A DNA stretch of 64,000 bases from Symsagittifera roscoffensis (lineage: Eukaryota; Xenacoelomorpha; Acoela; Convolutidae). The position numbers and the translations under genes are program-made. The stretch lies in NCBI RefSeq assembly GCF_963678635.1, contig NC_087066.1, positions 62,424,054 through 62,488,053 on the forward strand. Direction: 5' to 3'. The notes beneath the pieces were generated by a model. The model ran no database searches and was not told where the DNA came from. It worked only from the letters and a program-made list of their open reading frames with translations. This document shows, piece by piece, positions 37,621-48,250 of this stretch (positions are counted from its first letter, which is position 1; every line of letters starts with the position of its first letter).

Positions 37621-38181
37621 TTACAAAGACTTCCAACTTTTCTTTGCCTTCGAAAACGTCTGCTCTTCACCCGGACTCATACTCGACATCATCGCGTTGT
37701 TGCTCTGTTTGGCCAAAGATGAGTGTGCACTTGTCAGATGTGAAGGTTCCTTTCTCCATTTATAGCTCTTAGTCTCTGATTTGGACATTCCCCTGTACAA
37801 CACTTCCTCCCGAGGTTCGACCTCGGGACGCTCCGAGGTCTCCTCTGTCCTCTCGGCTTCCTCCCGTTCGAGGACCTCATCTGGCTCAAAGTCGGGTCGA
37901 ATGAGCGTTCGCTCCCCTTCGTCAAAGGGATCCACCAGCGTTTCGCTCGCAGGCTCGGCCTCGGCGCTCCGCCTTTGATTGCCATCGAGGTTTTTCTCGC
38001 TCCTTAGTTTCATTTCGCTCACTGAAAGATCAGGTTGACCTTTAGTCGATTCGTCTTCAGCAAACGCGTCGGAAGCGCTGCTAAACGAGGTTTGGCTACG
38101 CCTAGTTCTAAACTTCCGCGTGCTTCCCTTGCTTAGCCTGGGAATTTTAGTAGTCGATCCTAGCGAGTCCCTGCGCTGCAT
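37621..38181 (-). CDS. N-terminal ORF (186 codons), in frame with gag, ends at UAA
   Basis: The ATG is at 38179-38181. The N-terminal 40 residues are basic and Ser/Arg-rich (QRRDSLGS, then RKFRTRRSQTSF), a possible nucleic-acid- or membrane-binding matrix-like segment. A Glu/Arg-rich acidic middle follows (EREEAERTEETSERPEVEP), then a Ser-rich tail. No known domain is recognised. The TAA at 37621-37623 is followed, in the same frame, by GAT GAG CGC and then the gag-pol frame with no further stop for 6.7 kb. So it is either the true N-terminus of Gag separated by one nonsense change, or a stop normally read through. The next in-frame ATG for gag is 36 codons further on. Confidence 0.7.
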   Translation of the reverse strand: MQRRDSLGSTTKIPRLSKGSTRKFRTRRSQTSFSSASDAFAEDESTKGQPDLSVSEMKLRSEKNLDGNQRRSAEAEPASETLVDPFDEGERTLIRPDFEPDEVLEREEAERTEETSERPEVEPREEVLYRGMSKSETKSYKWRKEPSHLTSAHSSLAKQSNNAMMSSMSPGEEQTFSKAKKSWKSL

Positions 38182-38658
38182 AGTTTTTAACAAAATGGAA
38201 GTATTCGTAATTTGATGGCAATGCAAACGTACCACAAACAAGATTTAGTTAAATCACTTAACGCTGCCTACTCGATTCCGTCAGTATCAAAATGTCTCTT
38301 AGATCTCTCACGACTAAACTAGTGACTCAGCTAAAGTTACACACAGGGTCTACCCAGTATTGATATAATGCTAACTCAACCCGGTTGTATAGTATAACAG
38401 TGTCACTAAGTTTCCACAAGATATAATCGACACACAAAACACAATCGATAATCAGATAAGAATATCCTACAGGTGACAGCGACCTTTTGTCAGTATCAAT
38501 TTATCGCCACACAATTTATCAAGTCACTGCTTTGTTAAAATTAAACAATCTTTGATAAAAAGCAGTGATGATTCAGAAATAGATAAATAAAACTTAGTCT
38601 TAAAGAAAAAGACTTCCCCCAATCGGAACGATCCGAAAGAACGAAGCCCAGGACACAG

Positions 38659-38945
38659 TCTTCTCAAGTGGGTGTGTATCTGCCTAATACACCCACCGAG
38701 GTCTTCTTTTGGGTGTCCTGCGATTGCCCGAGCTGTCCTACTAAGTAGCTCAAGGCAACCTCTGATCGAAAATTCGTCAAATCTATGAAAAAGCTCTCCC
38801 ACACTCGGACTGCTCCAAGTGCACGAGAGTAGGGAACAAATGTTCTTCTCAAGTGGGTGTGTATTTGCCTAATACACCCACCGAGGTCTTCCTTTATTTG
38901 TTCCCGGATTGCCCGAACTTTCCTATTAAGTAGCTCAAGGCAACC
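38659..38945 (-). repeat. Duplicated leader block with conserved hairpin
   Basis: Two copies of a ~102-bp block (38659-38760 and 38844-38945), offset 185 bp. Each contains GTGGGTGTGTAT, a short loop, then AATACACCCAC (38668-38696 and 38853-38881), giving a stable stem. Loop and flanks (ACCGAGGTCTTC, ATTGCCCGA, AAGTAGCTCAAGGCAACC) are conserved in both. A half copy (CTAATACACCCA) is near 38990. It could be an RNA packaging or dimerisation signal. Confidence 0.75.
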
Positions 38946-39177
38946 ACACAACCAAAATCACAATCAAAAAAAATTTTGTTCGGGTACTTCTAATACACCC
39001 AATGTAGAATCCAAAGTTGATCACGAATTTCCGGGTCAAAATGGGTTCTTATGATCCTGATAAGTACGCCTAATATCCTAATATGATCCTAATTAAATGG
39101 ATATTTTCCGTTGCCCAAATTGCCACAGAAAGTTTACTCAAGTCTCTAACAAGGAAGATCGTTAGAAGGTTTAAGAC

Positions 39178-41245
39178 GCTCCGGAGGGTTACCTCGGAGG
39201 GTACCTTGATCACCCAAGTTACTTCGGAGGGTACCCTAATCACCCAAGTTACCTCGGAGGGTCCCCCTAAATTTACTAAGGAGGGTCAATAAGATGCTTA
39301 ATATGCTCCGGAGGGTTACTTCGGAGGGTACCTCCAAAATTTTCAAATTTTTTGATCTCGCTTAGAAGATTCTCCCCCTAGCTTCAAAAAGCGTCAAAAC
39401 AAGCTAGGAGCTCTTAGGGGAGCTGTTTTAACTTCTTAGGGTGATCTCATGGAAATTTTCAACTAAGGAGGGTTGCTAAAGGGTTTAGCTGACTCCGGAG
39501 GGTCACTTCGGAGGGTCCCCCCAAAATCAAGAAAAAAGGTTATCTCACCGCAGTAAAGCCTCTGAAAGCGGTCTACCTGACTTAAAACTAGGTTGGCTGA
39601 CACGGTCAACCTTCCCAGTTGAATAAAAAGATGTTTTGATAAAAATTTTCTGCCGCTCGGAGGGTTGCCCGTGATTTGGACCCTCCGAACCAACAAATCC
39701 TAAAAAATTTTTCTTTTCCGAAATAATCAACCCAAAAACGGTTATGATTCGAAAAAGTGGTCAAAAACGTCGACTTATGGTACCAAAATTATCCCGATCG
39801 GATAACTAGTCTTTGAGAAATCGCCAAAAACGCGTTCGTCAAAATGGCCTTTTTTCACCACCTATATAGGTTCTGAAAGTCTTTTTCCGCAATTCCGGTC
39901 GAAAGCGCCTAAAAATACTTGAAATGAGCGTAGCAGCCCTGTACAGCACTGGAATAATGCAAAAAACCGGACCAAAATTGGTTTAGAAGCAAAAATTTGG
40001 CCAAAAACTATCAAATTTGGACCCTCCGATTCCTTCCTTTTCCAAACCTTAAAACGTTAGCTCTATCCACGGAGCTACTCGGAGGGTTAATCAAAAATTT
40101 CTCTAGTGACCGAGCACGTTGTGCTAGCACGCTCCTAACGCAAAAAATTTTATTGCTCTAACTCTAAAAACTCAAAAACTCGATCCCCAAAACAGATTGA
40201 CAAAATACAGAAAATTATCAAAATTTTGATCGAAAAATTTTCGTTTTCCTTACTTCTACTGAGTCTTTGCTCACGCGGTTTCTTTAGTGAAGGGGATCGA
40301 ACTACGTAGCTACTCTCTATATAAAAGCTTTTTGCCTATCGGAAAAGCTCGGATATCCGAAAATTTGGGGGTCTACGGTTTGGTCGAAAATTGGTAATTT
40401 TCTACAAAAAATGGGTGTTTCTTGGGTCTAAATAGGAGATAAGTAATATATAATAAGGATAATAATCTATTAATAGTCGTTAATGAATAGTACTATACCC
40501 TCCTTTGCACCAAAATATCCGAATTAAGACCCTTAACTCGGAAATTTGTAATCGATGGAGGGTACAATCGGACCGCGCCAATCGTGCCCCCCACCACTTA
40601 AGTTTTAAAGATATAGTACCCGAACGATACTAAAATTGCTTCAACGATACCCAACATTCGTTGCGGATGTTGTCCTTGATGTCCCTGTTGAGTGTGGAAC
40701 ACGTTGATTAGCTTGCCACTCTACCCTCCGGCCACCGGCAAAATTACCATTAACGTGCTTAAACACTCAAATTACACTCGAGGGAGGGTATCCAACCCTT
40801 CACCAAAACACACAATCTTTCTATCAGAAACGATATAAATCAATCTGAAACAACAACAAATAGGAAGGTCAGATCACATCTCGTCCGGAAATAACATATA
40901 AACTGTCACTTTATGTTTTTTTACCGTTTTTGGTCTTTTTTGGATTTTTTACTGTTTTTTGTACTTTTTTGTTTTTAAATAAATTTGTTTTTGGCTTTTT
41001 GTTGGTTATACACTATTTTTGTTTGGTTTTACGCTTTCTCTTTAGTTGTTTTTGGTCCCGGGACCTCGGGACAAGCGGGTTCATGACTTCCCACCTAACC
41101 CTCCGGCCCCCGGAATTTTCGGTGTTAACTGAGTTAAAAAGCTAAATTGTACTAGACGGAGGGTACGCACCTTCCCCCTAGTACAACAACGGTCATTAAG
41201 ACCTCTGACTCGGGCATACGCCCGGAGCGGAGGGTTCGTCGCTGA
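39178..41245. repeat. Dispersed GGAGGGT/ACCCTCC heptamers in the leader
   Basis: The heptamer, often as CTTCGGAGGGTACC or CTCCGGAGGGTT, occurs about 20 times in both orientations over 2 kb. Three units of exactly 30 bp start at 39197, 39227 and 39257. Inverted pairs (for example GGAGGGTTGCC and GGACCCTCC near 39655-39690) could pair in the RNA. Confidence 0.75.
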
Positions 41246-41283
41246 AACGCTTGCTGATCATGATGGTTTCATGCCTTTAACAG

Positions 41284-41301
41284 GCCCACCCAGGAGCGCC
41301 A
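41284..41301 (-). promoter_or_regulatory. Candidate tRNA primer-binding site
   Basis: On the element strand TGGCGCTCCTGGGTGGGC begins 12 nt after the end of the 5' LTR. It starts with the TGG that pairs with a tRNA CCA end. I cannot assign a specific tRNA, and the offset is larger than usual, so this is tentative. Confidence 0.35.
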
Positions 41302-41313
41302 TAAAAACGTCTA

Positions 41314-42193
41314 TGTAACATTCGCCCAAATATCACACAGCGACGGAGCGTAGAAAAAGTACCTATTAACGACTGGCAGGCGTCAGTTACCTTAATTCTA
41401 CTCGTTTTTCACCGTCTCGACCTTGTCAGTTGATTTTCTGGTCTGTCTAGGGCAAAGCAAAAAGTTACCATTTTTAGGCCATCAGTCAAACGACTTTTGA
41501 TCAGCTTTCGTTTACATGCGAACACAACCACATAGCTGAGTCTCGGATCCTCAGACTACGTGATTGTCATTAAAAACACGGCTCAAGCAACCTATTTTAT
41601 TATGTTTTTGTGTGACAGTTCTATATTAAATCCATTGGAGATGGATTGACCCTTTCCCTTTCCTAGCTACTCATGCTCTGAAATATTAAATAATAACGGT
41701 GTTAATTAAGATCTATGACATTATAGCAGCTATACAGTCAGTCTATACAGTCCCTTCACATAGACAGTCTCTGGGGGACCAAGCCTCCGCTCCCGTAATA
41801 TTCTTGAGATAACACTCTTATCTCTTATTCTTCGTGTCCCGGGAGGGTTCCGTGGTATATTTCTTCCCCCACTGAAGCCTCCTTCTCCACAAATTTCCGT
41901 CGCTCAGGTTCTTATCGTGTGTTATTGCCACGATAAGAGGCTTCGTATTTTTCGTCTCAGATACGACTGTTCTTCACAATTTCTGTCGTTGTTCTGTCTT
42001 TCGTCTTTTTTATTCAAAATGGCCGTCTTTTTTCTATTTCTCAGAAATGTTCATTCTTCAATCGAAATTTTAAAAATAAAAATTCTAGAACATTCTGACC
42101 CTCCTTCGCAACACTTTTTTGTTCATAAGGCCTTTAGTCGTTCTTTTTTACGTCGCCGGAAGGTTGTGCTGTGTCATCTGGCAGAATGGCACA
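41314..42193 (-). repeat. 5' LTR (880 bp)
   Basis: A direct repeat of 17765-18650, starting TGT and ending ACA. Differences are C/T near the ACCTTG(C/T)CAG site, A/G in GGCTCA(A/G)(A/G)CAACC, A/C in GTCGCT(A/C)AGG, and one missing TGTGTC. The AATAAA at 41596-41601 (minus strand) and the 9-bp hairpin at 41910-41936 are conserved. Confidence 0.95.
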
Positions 42194-42205
42194 AGGCTAC
42201 TAATG

Positions 42206-43260
42206 TTTCGACCGTAGCGCGACTTAAACTTCAAAATTGGCGCAATTTATTCTGCAACCATGTCCGGAATTTTTTGTACCATGCCGCGACTATTTAATAG
42301 CCTTATCGAGACTTAAATTATGGCCATGCCTCATCTTATTTTCGGACCATTTCGAGAATATATTTTTAGACCCTGTTGTGACCATTTTTAAAAAAATGCA
42401 GCGACATTTTTTTTTACCATCCCGCGACTATTTTTTGATCACCCCGTGGCTAGTTTTCGAGCACGCCACGATTTATTTTTCAACCATGCCGCAAATACTT
42501 TTTTTACTATGCCACGATTAACTTTTTGACGATGTTGCAATTAAATTTTAGAACATGTCGCGACCTTTTTCGACCGTGCCATGACGAATTTTTAGACTAT
42601 GTCTTGTATAATTTTCAGACCGAAGAATCATTATCTTCAACTGCTACTGCTTAACAGGTTGAACTAAGAACTAAGTAGATCGTACAAAATCCAATATATC
42701 AGAAAAAAAAGTTAAAATGGCTAGCATGGTAGGTTTGGAAACTGTAGCCACAAATTTGGCTGCCCAAAAGTCTTAACACGGGTTGTTTTCAGAATATCCC
42801 AACTAATTTTTTGACCATGTCGCCACTATTTTTTTTACCAGGCCTCACTTATTCTTTTGACCATGACGCGACTTATTTTCCGACCACGCAGCGAATAATT
42901 TTTTAGTCATGCCGCGAGTATTTTCCAATCATGCCGCGATTAATTTTTCGTCTATGCCGCGGCTAATTTCCAGGCCGTAAAAATGTCATATCCCACTGTT
43001 ACCGCAAAACATATTGAACTAAAGAGTACAAAATCCAAAATATCAGAATCAAGAAGTATGATGGCTAGCATGTTAGGTTTGGAGACTGTAGGCACTTGTT
43101 CGACTGCCCGAAAATTCTTAACGCTGGTTGTTTCCAGAATATCGCGACTAATTTTTCGACCAGATGTCGCGACTATTTTTTGACAAAGCCGCGACTAATT
43201 TTTCGACCATCACAAACGTGACACGCTATTTCCAGACTTTTGTCGCAACTTAAAACCCTG
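42206..43260. repeat. Degenerate ~23-bp minisatellite with higher-order structure
   Basis: Units like GACCATGCCGCGACTAATTTTT recur with substitutions and small length changes. Two stretches of about 160 bp of non-unit sequence (about 42640-42815 and 42995-43155) are copies of each other and share ATGGCTAGCATG and TAGGTTTGGA. The array therefore has a ~350-bp higher-order period. The left part of the same array is at 17690-17764. Confidence 0.8.
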
Positions 43261-44498
43261 TCTAAACTAATGAACTTCGGTCACGAAATTGGCATCGGCA
43301 GCGTGACAGATGAAGCCGAAAAAATTAGTCGCGGACCAAGAACCGGGTACAAACTCAAACTGTCAAAAGCAAAGTCAACGTGTAATTTCAAATAATCATT
43401 TCGACATCTTGACAAGTCTTTATTGACTAATTTTTGAAAAATCCCGTTGTATGAAAATTACACTAACTAATTTGCTATGTACATTTATTTGATATGCTAA
43501 TTTAGTCTAATTTAATAGTTGCGAAGTATTTTTTAGTTTAAATGCAGCTCTCTTATTGGTTCGCCTTTGAACAAACTTCAATGGAAATATCTGCAAATCC
43601 ACTGCTGGTCTCCGCAAATGATGTTTTCTCTGAACCAAAGAAAAGTCAGCTGGTTTTTGATCTGACTGGCCCGGAATAAGTGTATCGTGTTGCTCCTATT
43701 GAATGGAAATATGAACAAAAACCCAGCTCGCGCTCCTTTTATAATGACGGGTCCCTGACCAAAAGCGACTCTCACAATGACGTTGGCACATATGGATGGT
43801 TCATACCGGACCTGAAGCGTTCAAAAACATTTGTCTAGAAAATAATAAAAACAATTTCTTTCGTTTTTTAAAAATTTATAATATTCATTTACTGGGTCGA
43901 TTTTCTCAAAAAAGTTCCTGTTAATGTCCATGATTGAAATGCGGTAAAGCTTTTCAAATCACGCTATACAAATATTCTACTGTTTATTAGTTGAAACGTG
44001 TAACTTCATATGGATCTCGAAGTGGAGTAGTTCAGAAATTTCATTTGCCTCGGAGCCCGAAAATGTTGGTTTGATTCGCGCGTCATTAAAAGTCATGAAA
44101 AGGCAAGGAAATAGTGCACATTTAGTTGTTCATTGGTTTTAAAATTGCAAAAAACAGGCATTATAAGTCTAATTTTCAGTTAGTATTGACAAAATATTTA
44201 GAAGATGTGATGGAGACAAGTCGAAATTGAATTTTAAAATTTTTTTCATCGAGACATCTATTTTTTATAGATCTGGCTGCAAAAATATCAGAAATTCAGA
44301 TTGCGTGGAGAATACTGAACCCACTGTCACCAAAAAAAACTTAGCCAACAAATAGAAAACTACATGGAAAGAATTTTGATTCTGGCAAATGAATATTAAT
44401 GTAAAATCTTGCAGCTTAAACAGGTCATTTAGCGATAATATAGTTCTCTCCTTTTGTAGCAACGGTGATTCAAAAACCAAATCAGCCATAAAACCATA
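43261..44498. other. Non-coding stretch
   Basis: No gene supported. The minus frames at 43578-43775 and 44265-44516 have no recognisable motif and are short. Confidence 0.45.
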
Positions 44499-45031
44499 CA
44501 AGACTGCTCGTATCAAGGCGAAGCCCTGAATGTTCCGACTGCCTTTTAAGGTTTATGGAGCAGTAATAACATAAAAAAACTAAATGTTATAAAATAAAGT
44601 GACATTTTTTTTTCTAAAGTTTGAAATTTTTTTTTAAATTAAAAATACACACGCCATATAAAGTACAAAAGGATAGATTTCGCTCCTTGTAACAAAGCAA
44701 TTATGGCAGATTAGCTTCTTTCAACCAATTTGGAACGATTTCTAAGACAGATTAAATCTCCGCTTACGCGTTATTAGCGCAAAATATATCGCGCGTTATT
44801 TGTTCCAAATTGGCCAAAATGGCAATCTTTAAACCCCGATAACTTTACGAAAAAATGATCACAGGTGAAATACCTTTTCAAATTTGAGCTCAAGACAGCA
44901 ATACCTTTCGAATGATATAAAAAAATTCCGTCAAAAATGGCTAGTTAAAAAGTCGAAATTTGTCTGAAGAAAAAACCCACCCCGAGCACAAATATTCCGT
45001 TACTTTCGTATCGAAAGTCGGAACAATAAGA
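44499..45031 (+). repeat. Dispersed repeat family R, copy 1
   Basis: A ~530-bp repeat. It opens with GCTCGTATCA, the palindromic core GGC(G/A)AAGCC, then CTTTTAAGG and GGAGCAGTAATAACA. After an A/T-rich gap it continues with CACGCCATATAAAGTACAAA, CCAATTTGGAAC, CGCTTACGCGTTA and CGAAAGTCGGAACAA. A near-identical copy is at 50964-51495, and inverted diverged copies lie at about 46820-47270 and 47660-48110. Class unknown; no ORF is seen. Confidence 0.8.
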
Positions 45032-46019
45032 TAGAACAGAATTTAGAGTTTGCTTAAATAATTGCTGTTTTACGTCTTGAAAAAAGTCATGTGACGAGGT
45101 AACGAGCTCAGTGAAGATGAAATAAGATATGATGATTCCAATAAGCTTTCATAAAACTGCAGATCCCGCACTGGAGTTTCATGAAAAATAATCAATTACA
45201 TCTGACTTTCGTTGTCGGTCTCCCGTAAAAAACATATAATCGAATATAATAGATTGAAAACTTGGTAATAATGTTTTTTTATCAAATCAATGAAATCATT
45301 TTTAGTCAATTATATCGATTATAGGTTGTTGCCCTTGCAATAAGCAAGGGTATTGCAATCCGGTACTAGACTTTTTTCTCATTTAATTTTGTTCACAGGG
45401 ATCATCTCTTGGACTCATTTATTTACTTTTTTAAATTTTAATTTCAGTTTCAATCTATCATCCTGTCCATCTGGCCTTTAGGTAACACACCTGATTGAAA
45501 GGTCAAAAGCTTGAAATTTGAACCCAGTCGGTACCTGTTTTCTTGCTAATTAAGTTGCGTGCTTTTTTGGACAGTCATCCGTCTGTTTATTTTTGCCGGC
45601 TCAGTTCAAGTAGAAATGATTTTTTGGAAACTCGTCTTGTTCCTAGCTTTCCGATAACTCTTCGAAAAATTGCTAATGTTACAAATAAACTTGTTCCAAA
45701 TAATATTGGCTTCTTTGCCTTTTTTACACATTTTTTATGACAAAAAAGGTTTTTAAAGTTTTTTTTCAATGTTTCTTTTTCTTTTCATCTGATTGTAATC
45801 TTAATTATTCAGTTTGTTCCGCAAGTTGTGCGAAGCTCAGCTTCACCTTCCATGTTATTTTTTTTATTTTTCTAAAACTTGGCTGAAATTTTCCAACACA
45901 GTGCAGTGTATTCAAAACTTGAATATTGATCTTTGGCTAAACACTTAATGGATTAGAAAAATGCAAAGTTGAGGTTTACTTCAAGAAAACTTGTTTCTTG
46001 TTGTCTTTTTTTTCTTCCT
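45032..46019. other. Non-coding stretch
   Basis: AT-rich with no supported gene. The frames at 45543-45740 (plus) and 45587-45769 (minus) overlap and carry no motif. Confidence 0.45.
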
Positions 46020-46122
46020 GTATTTCTGTACGTTTTTTAAGCCACCCATCTCACCTTTATGGTGGGAGAGAGAGTTACAGGTAATTAAATGTAATCCTCC
46101 TTAAATTTCTCTCCCAAAGTTT

Positions 46123-46219
46123 GGGGGGGGGGGGGCGGTAAACTGGCCGAGAGGACAAATGTGGGGGTTAGGGGTGTCGGAACTGAGGTTCTGGGGTATT
46201 TTTTTGGGGGGGGGGGGGG
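46123..46219. repeat. Homopolymer G tracts
   Basis: Runs of 13 G (46123-46135) and about 14 G (46206-46219) with GGGGG clusters between. G-quadruplex-prone and a likely site of sequencing error. A 12-G run next to a T run is at 48819-48830. Confidence 0.8.
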
Positions 46220-46819
46220 AGAAACGGACATATTAGGGAAGGGTCGGTAAATTGGGAGTAACAGGAAAAGTTGTAAACGTGGGAATGGGCCATGGGTTCG
46301 GCTGATTGTGTCTTTTTTCACTTAACTTTTTCTTCTTTTTGAAGGGAGCGGAGGAGAGGGTGTGGGATGGGGCGTGAATGGGGGTGTGGGCATAAGAAAA
46401 GTGGGATGGATATCGAGCATTGGAGGGGGGTGTTAAACTTTAATGAGCATATTGGGTTGGGTGCTTTTTTTGTAGAGCGCTACAAAAAGTAGAGTAAACA
46501 TTATACAGTTACAAACATAGACCGATTTTCTTGATTTTTATGAACAAACATTACTCGACTTTGATGGGTTTTGTAAGGTTAAAAAAATAGATAAAAATCC
46601 TCTAAAAATCTATTCTTTTGGTTAAATTGATGATATCGCTCAAAATTTTAGCCGATAGAATCCATTAGACTGAATTATTTCCCAGAAAACTTTAGCGCGG
46701 GATAGTTTACTCAAAGTTAAGTTTTCTGTAAAAAGTAAATAACATGTTCCCTACCTTAAGCCTTAAAATAAGCTGTAAAGTCAATAACCTATTGCTCTGA
46801 CTTCGGAAGAAATTGACGG

Positions 46820-47270
46820 AATATTTGTTTTCGGTTTGATTTTTTTCTCTAGACAATTTTTACGGAGTATTTTTTATCCTTGTTGTCCCGAGCATAATTT
46901 TTTTTTCAAAAAAATTCAAACTAATTCGTTTGGAAAGTTCTATGTTGTTTAAAATTGTTGGCCAATTTGGAACAATTAACGATTGAAATTTTTCGCTTTA
47001 ATACCGCGTAAGCGGAGAATCAACCGGTCATTTAAAATCGCTCCAATTTGAATTAATGTATGCTATCCGCCTTTTTTTAACACTTTAATTTTTGCAAATT
47101 TTGTAATACTACTTTGTAATTTACATAGCGTGTGGGGGTTCGATTTCAAAAAATACTCAACTTTTTCAATTACGTTTTCAAAATTTCAATAATTATTGTA
47201 AAGCAAACACACCTCCATTGACCTTAAAATGCATTCGAAATATCCAGGGTTTTGCTCTGATACGAATATT
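46820..47270 (-). repeat. Repeat family R, inverted copy 2 (diverged)
   Basis: The reverse complement contains CTCCGCTTACGCGGTA, TTGTTCCAAATTGGCC and, at the far end, CGTATCAGAGCAAAACCCTGG, matching the blocks of copy 1 in the same order. Confidence 0.65.
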
Positions 47271-47659
47271 TCTGCTATATCAATTAGTTTCAATTGACAA
47301 AAGCTTTGGGCTATTATCTTGGGTTTCACGCCGAGTAAAAGAAAAAGCAATCAGAAGACTTGCCGACTTTGGAAAAATCTGGATTTTCTTATACAGTTAT
47401 AACAATGTTGTTTTATGCTTTTGCTTCACATTTTTCAGCAACAACTTCTTTCGGCCACCCTTCTCACGTTCATGGTAGGAGAGGGGGTTGCATGTTACTG
47501 AACGTAACACTCACAACGTTTTTCCCCAAAAAGCGGGGGCTGTAAATTGGCAGACAGGATGAGTTTTATGGAATAGGTTCATAACATCTGTACTGTCCAA
47601 AGCTTTAAAACAAGCTTTAAAGTCAAATTAGTTTTTGCTTCGATTTTTGAAGAAAATGA

Positions 47660-48110
47660 CGAAATATTTGTTTTCGGATCGGTTTTTTCTCTAGATATTT
47701 TTGACGGAACTTCCAGATCTTTGGTGTCCGGAGCTCAAATTTTAGAAAAAATTAATCTGTAATTGTTTTGGGAAAGGTCTGTGGATTGTTCAAAACCTTT
47801 GGCCACTTTGGGATAAATTATTCTCGACATTTTTCACTTTATTAACGCGTAGCGGAGATTCATCCGTTTTCGGAAATCTCTCCAGTTTGAAGCGAGGTGT
47901 GCTATTTGGTCTATTTAAACTTTTGATTTATGCGAAGCTGATAAAACTATTTTGTTATTAACATAACGCGTGGAGGTTTGCTTTCAAAAATAATCAGACT
48001 TTTTTAAATTATCTTTTCTTTAAAGCAAACATTTTATTTTTTTAAAGCGAACACATCTTCATTGAAAAAAAAGCAGTCGGAATATTCAGAGTTTTAACCT
48101 GATATGAAAA
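47660..48110 (-). repeat. Repeat family R, inverted copy 3 (diverged)
   Basis: Same block order as the copy at 46820-47270, more diverged. Present because it lies inside the tandem duplication. Confidence 0.6.
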
Positions 48111-48250
48111 ATTTTTGCTAATTCAATTGTTTTTGATTGATAAAAGCTGTGGGCTATTATCTTGGGTTTCACACCAAGTAGAAGAAAAAGCAATCAAAAA
48201 AGCTGCCGACTTTCGAAAAGTCTGGATTTTTTGCTTTCAATTATAAGAAT

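Larger units (their letters stand above)
38182..41313 (-). other. Long 5' leader of the giant element
   Basis: About 3.1 kb between the 5' LTR and the first credible ATG. It contains no convincing coding frame; the 92- and 95-codon minus frames near 38.5-38.95 kb are by-products of a duplicated hairpin. The leader is dominated by short repeats: GGAGGGT or its complement about 20 times between 39.18 and 41.24 kb, three 30-bp units and a duplicated hairpin block. A leader this long would need splicing, an IRES or shunting for translation of ORF1 (inference). Confidence 0.75.
17765..42193 (-). mobile_element. Giant Ty3/gypsy-type LTR retrotransposon, 24,429 bp
   Basis: The element is bounded by near-identical direct LTRs starting TGT and ending ACA. 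It carries gag, protease, RT, RNase H and integrase in the Ty3/gypsy order, all on the minus strand. Visibly richer in G+C than the flanking DNA. Most such elements are 5-10 kb; this one gains length from a 3.1-kb leader, a long RNase H-integrase spacer, a C-terminal macro-like extension and about 9 kb of extra ORFs after pol. The flanks share AGG on both sides (17762-17764 and 42194-42196), shorter than the usual 4-6 bp target duplication. LTR divergence is 3 substitutions in about 880 bp plus a 6-bp indel. Integrase is broken, so this copy is not autonomous as sequenced. Confidence 0.95.
46020..48250. repeat. Diverged tandem duplication (~0.84-1.4 kb units)
   Basis: Shared markers occur in the same order in both units: CCACCC(A/T)TCTCAC with ATGGT(G/A)GGAGAG (46042, 47452), GAAATATTTGTTTTCGG-type text (about 46820, 47660), CCAATTT/CCACTTT GGAA (about 46965, 47802), and GGGCTATTATCTTGGGTTTCA (47305, 48148). 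The second unit lacks about 570 bp present in the first. Each unit contains an inverted copy of repeat family R. Confidence 0.7.

Noticed and set aside
19321-37978. Many plus-strand frames of 60-158 codons inside the giant element
   Set aside because: They are shadows opposite long minus-strand ORFs, with no motifs and Ser/Pro/Leu-rich composition typical of antisense frames.
38524-38951. Minus-strand frames of 92 and 95 codons in the leader sharing LGGCIRQIHTHLRR
   Set aside because: The shared peptide is just the translation of the duplicated hairpin block. The rest is low-complexity, with no start context or conservation beyond the repeat.
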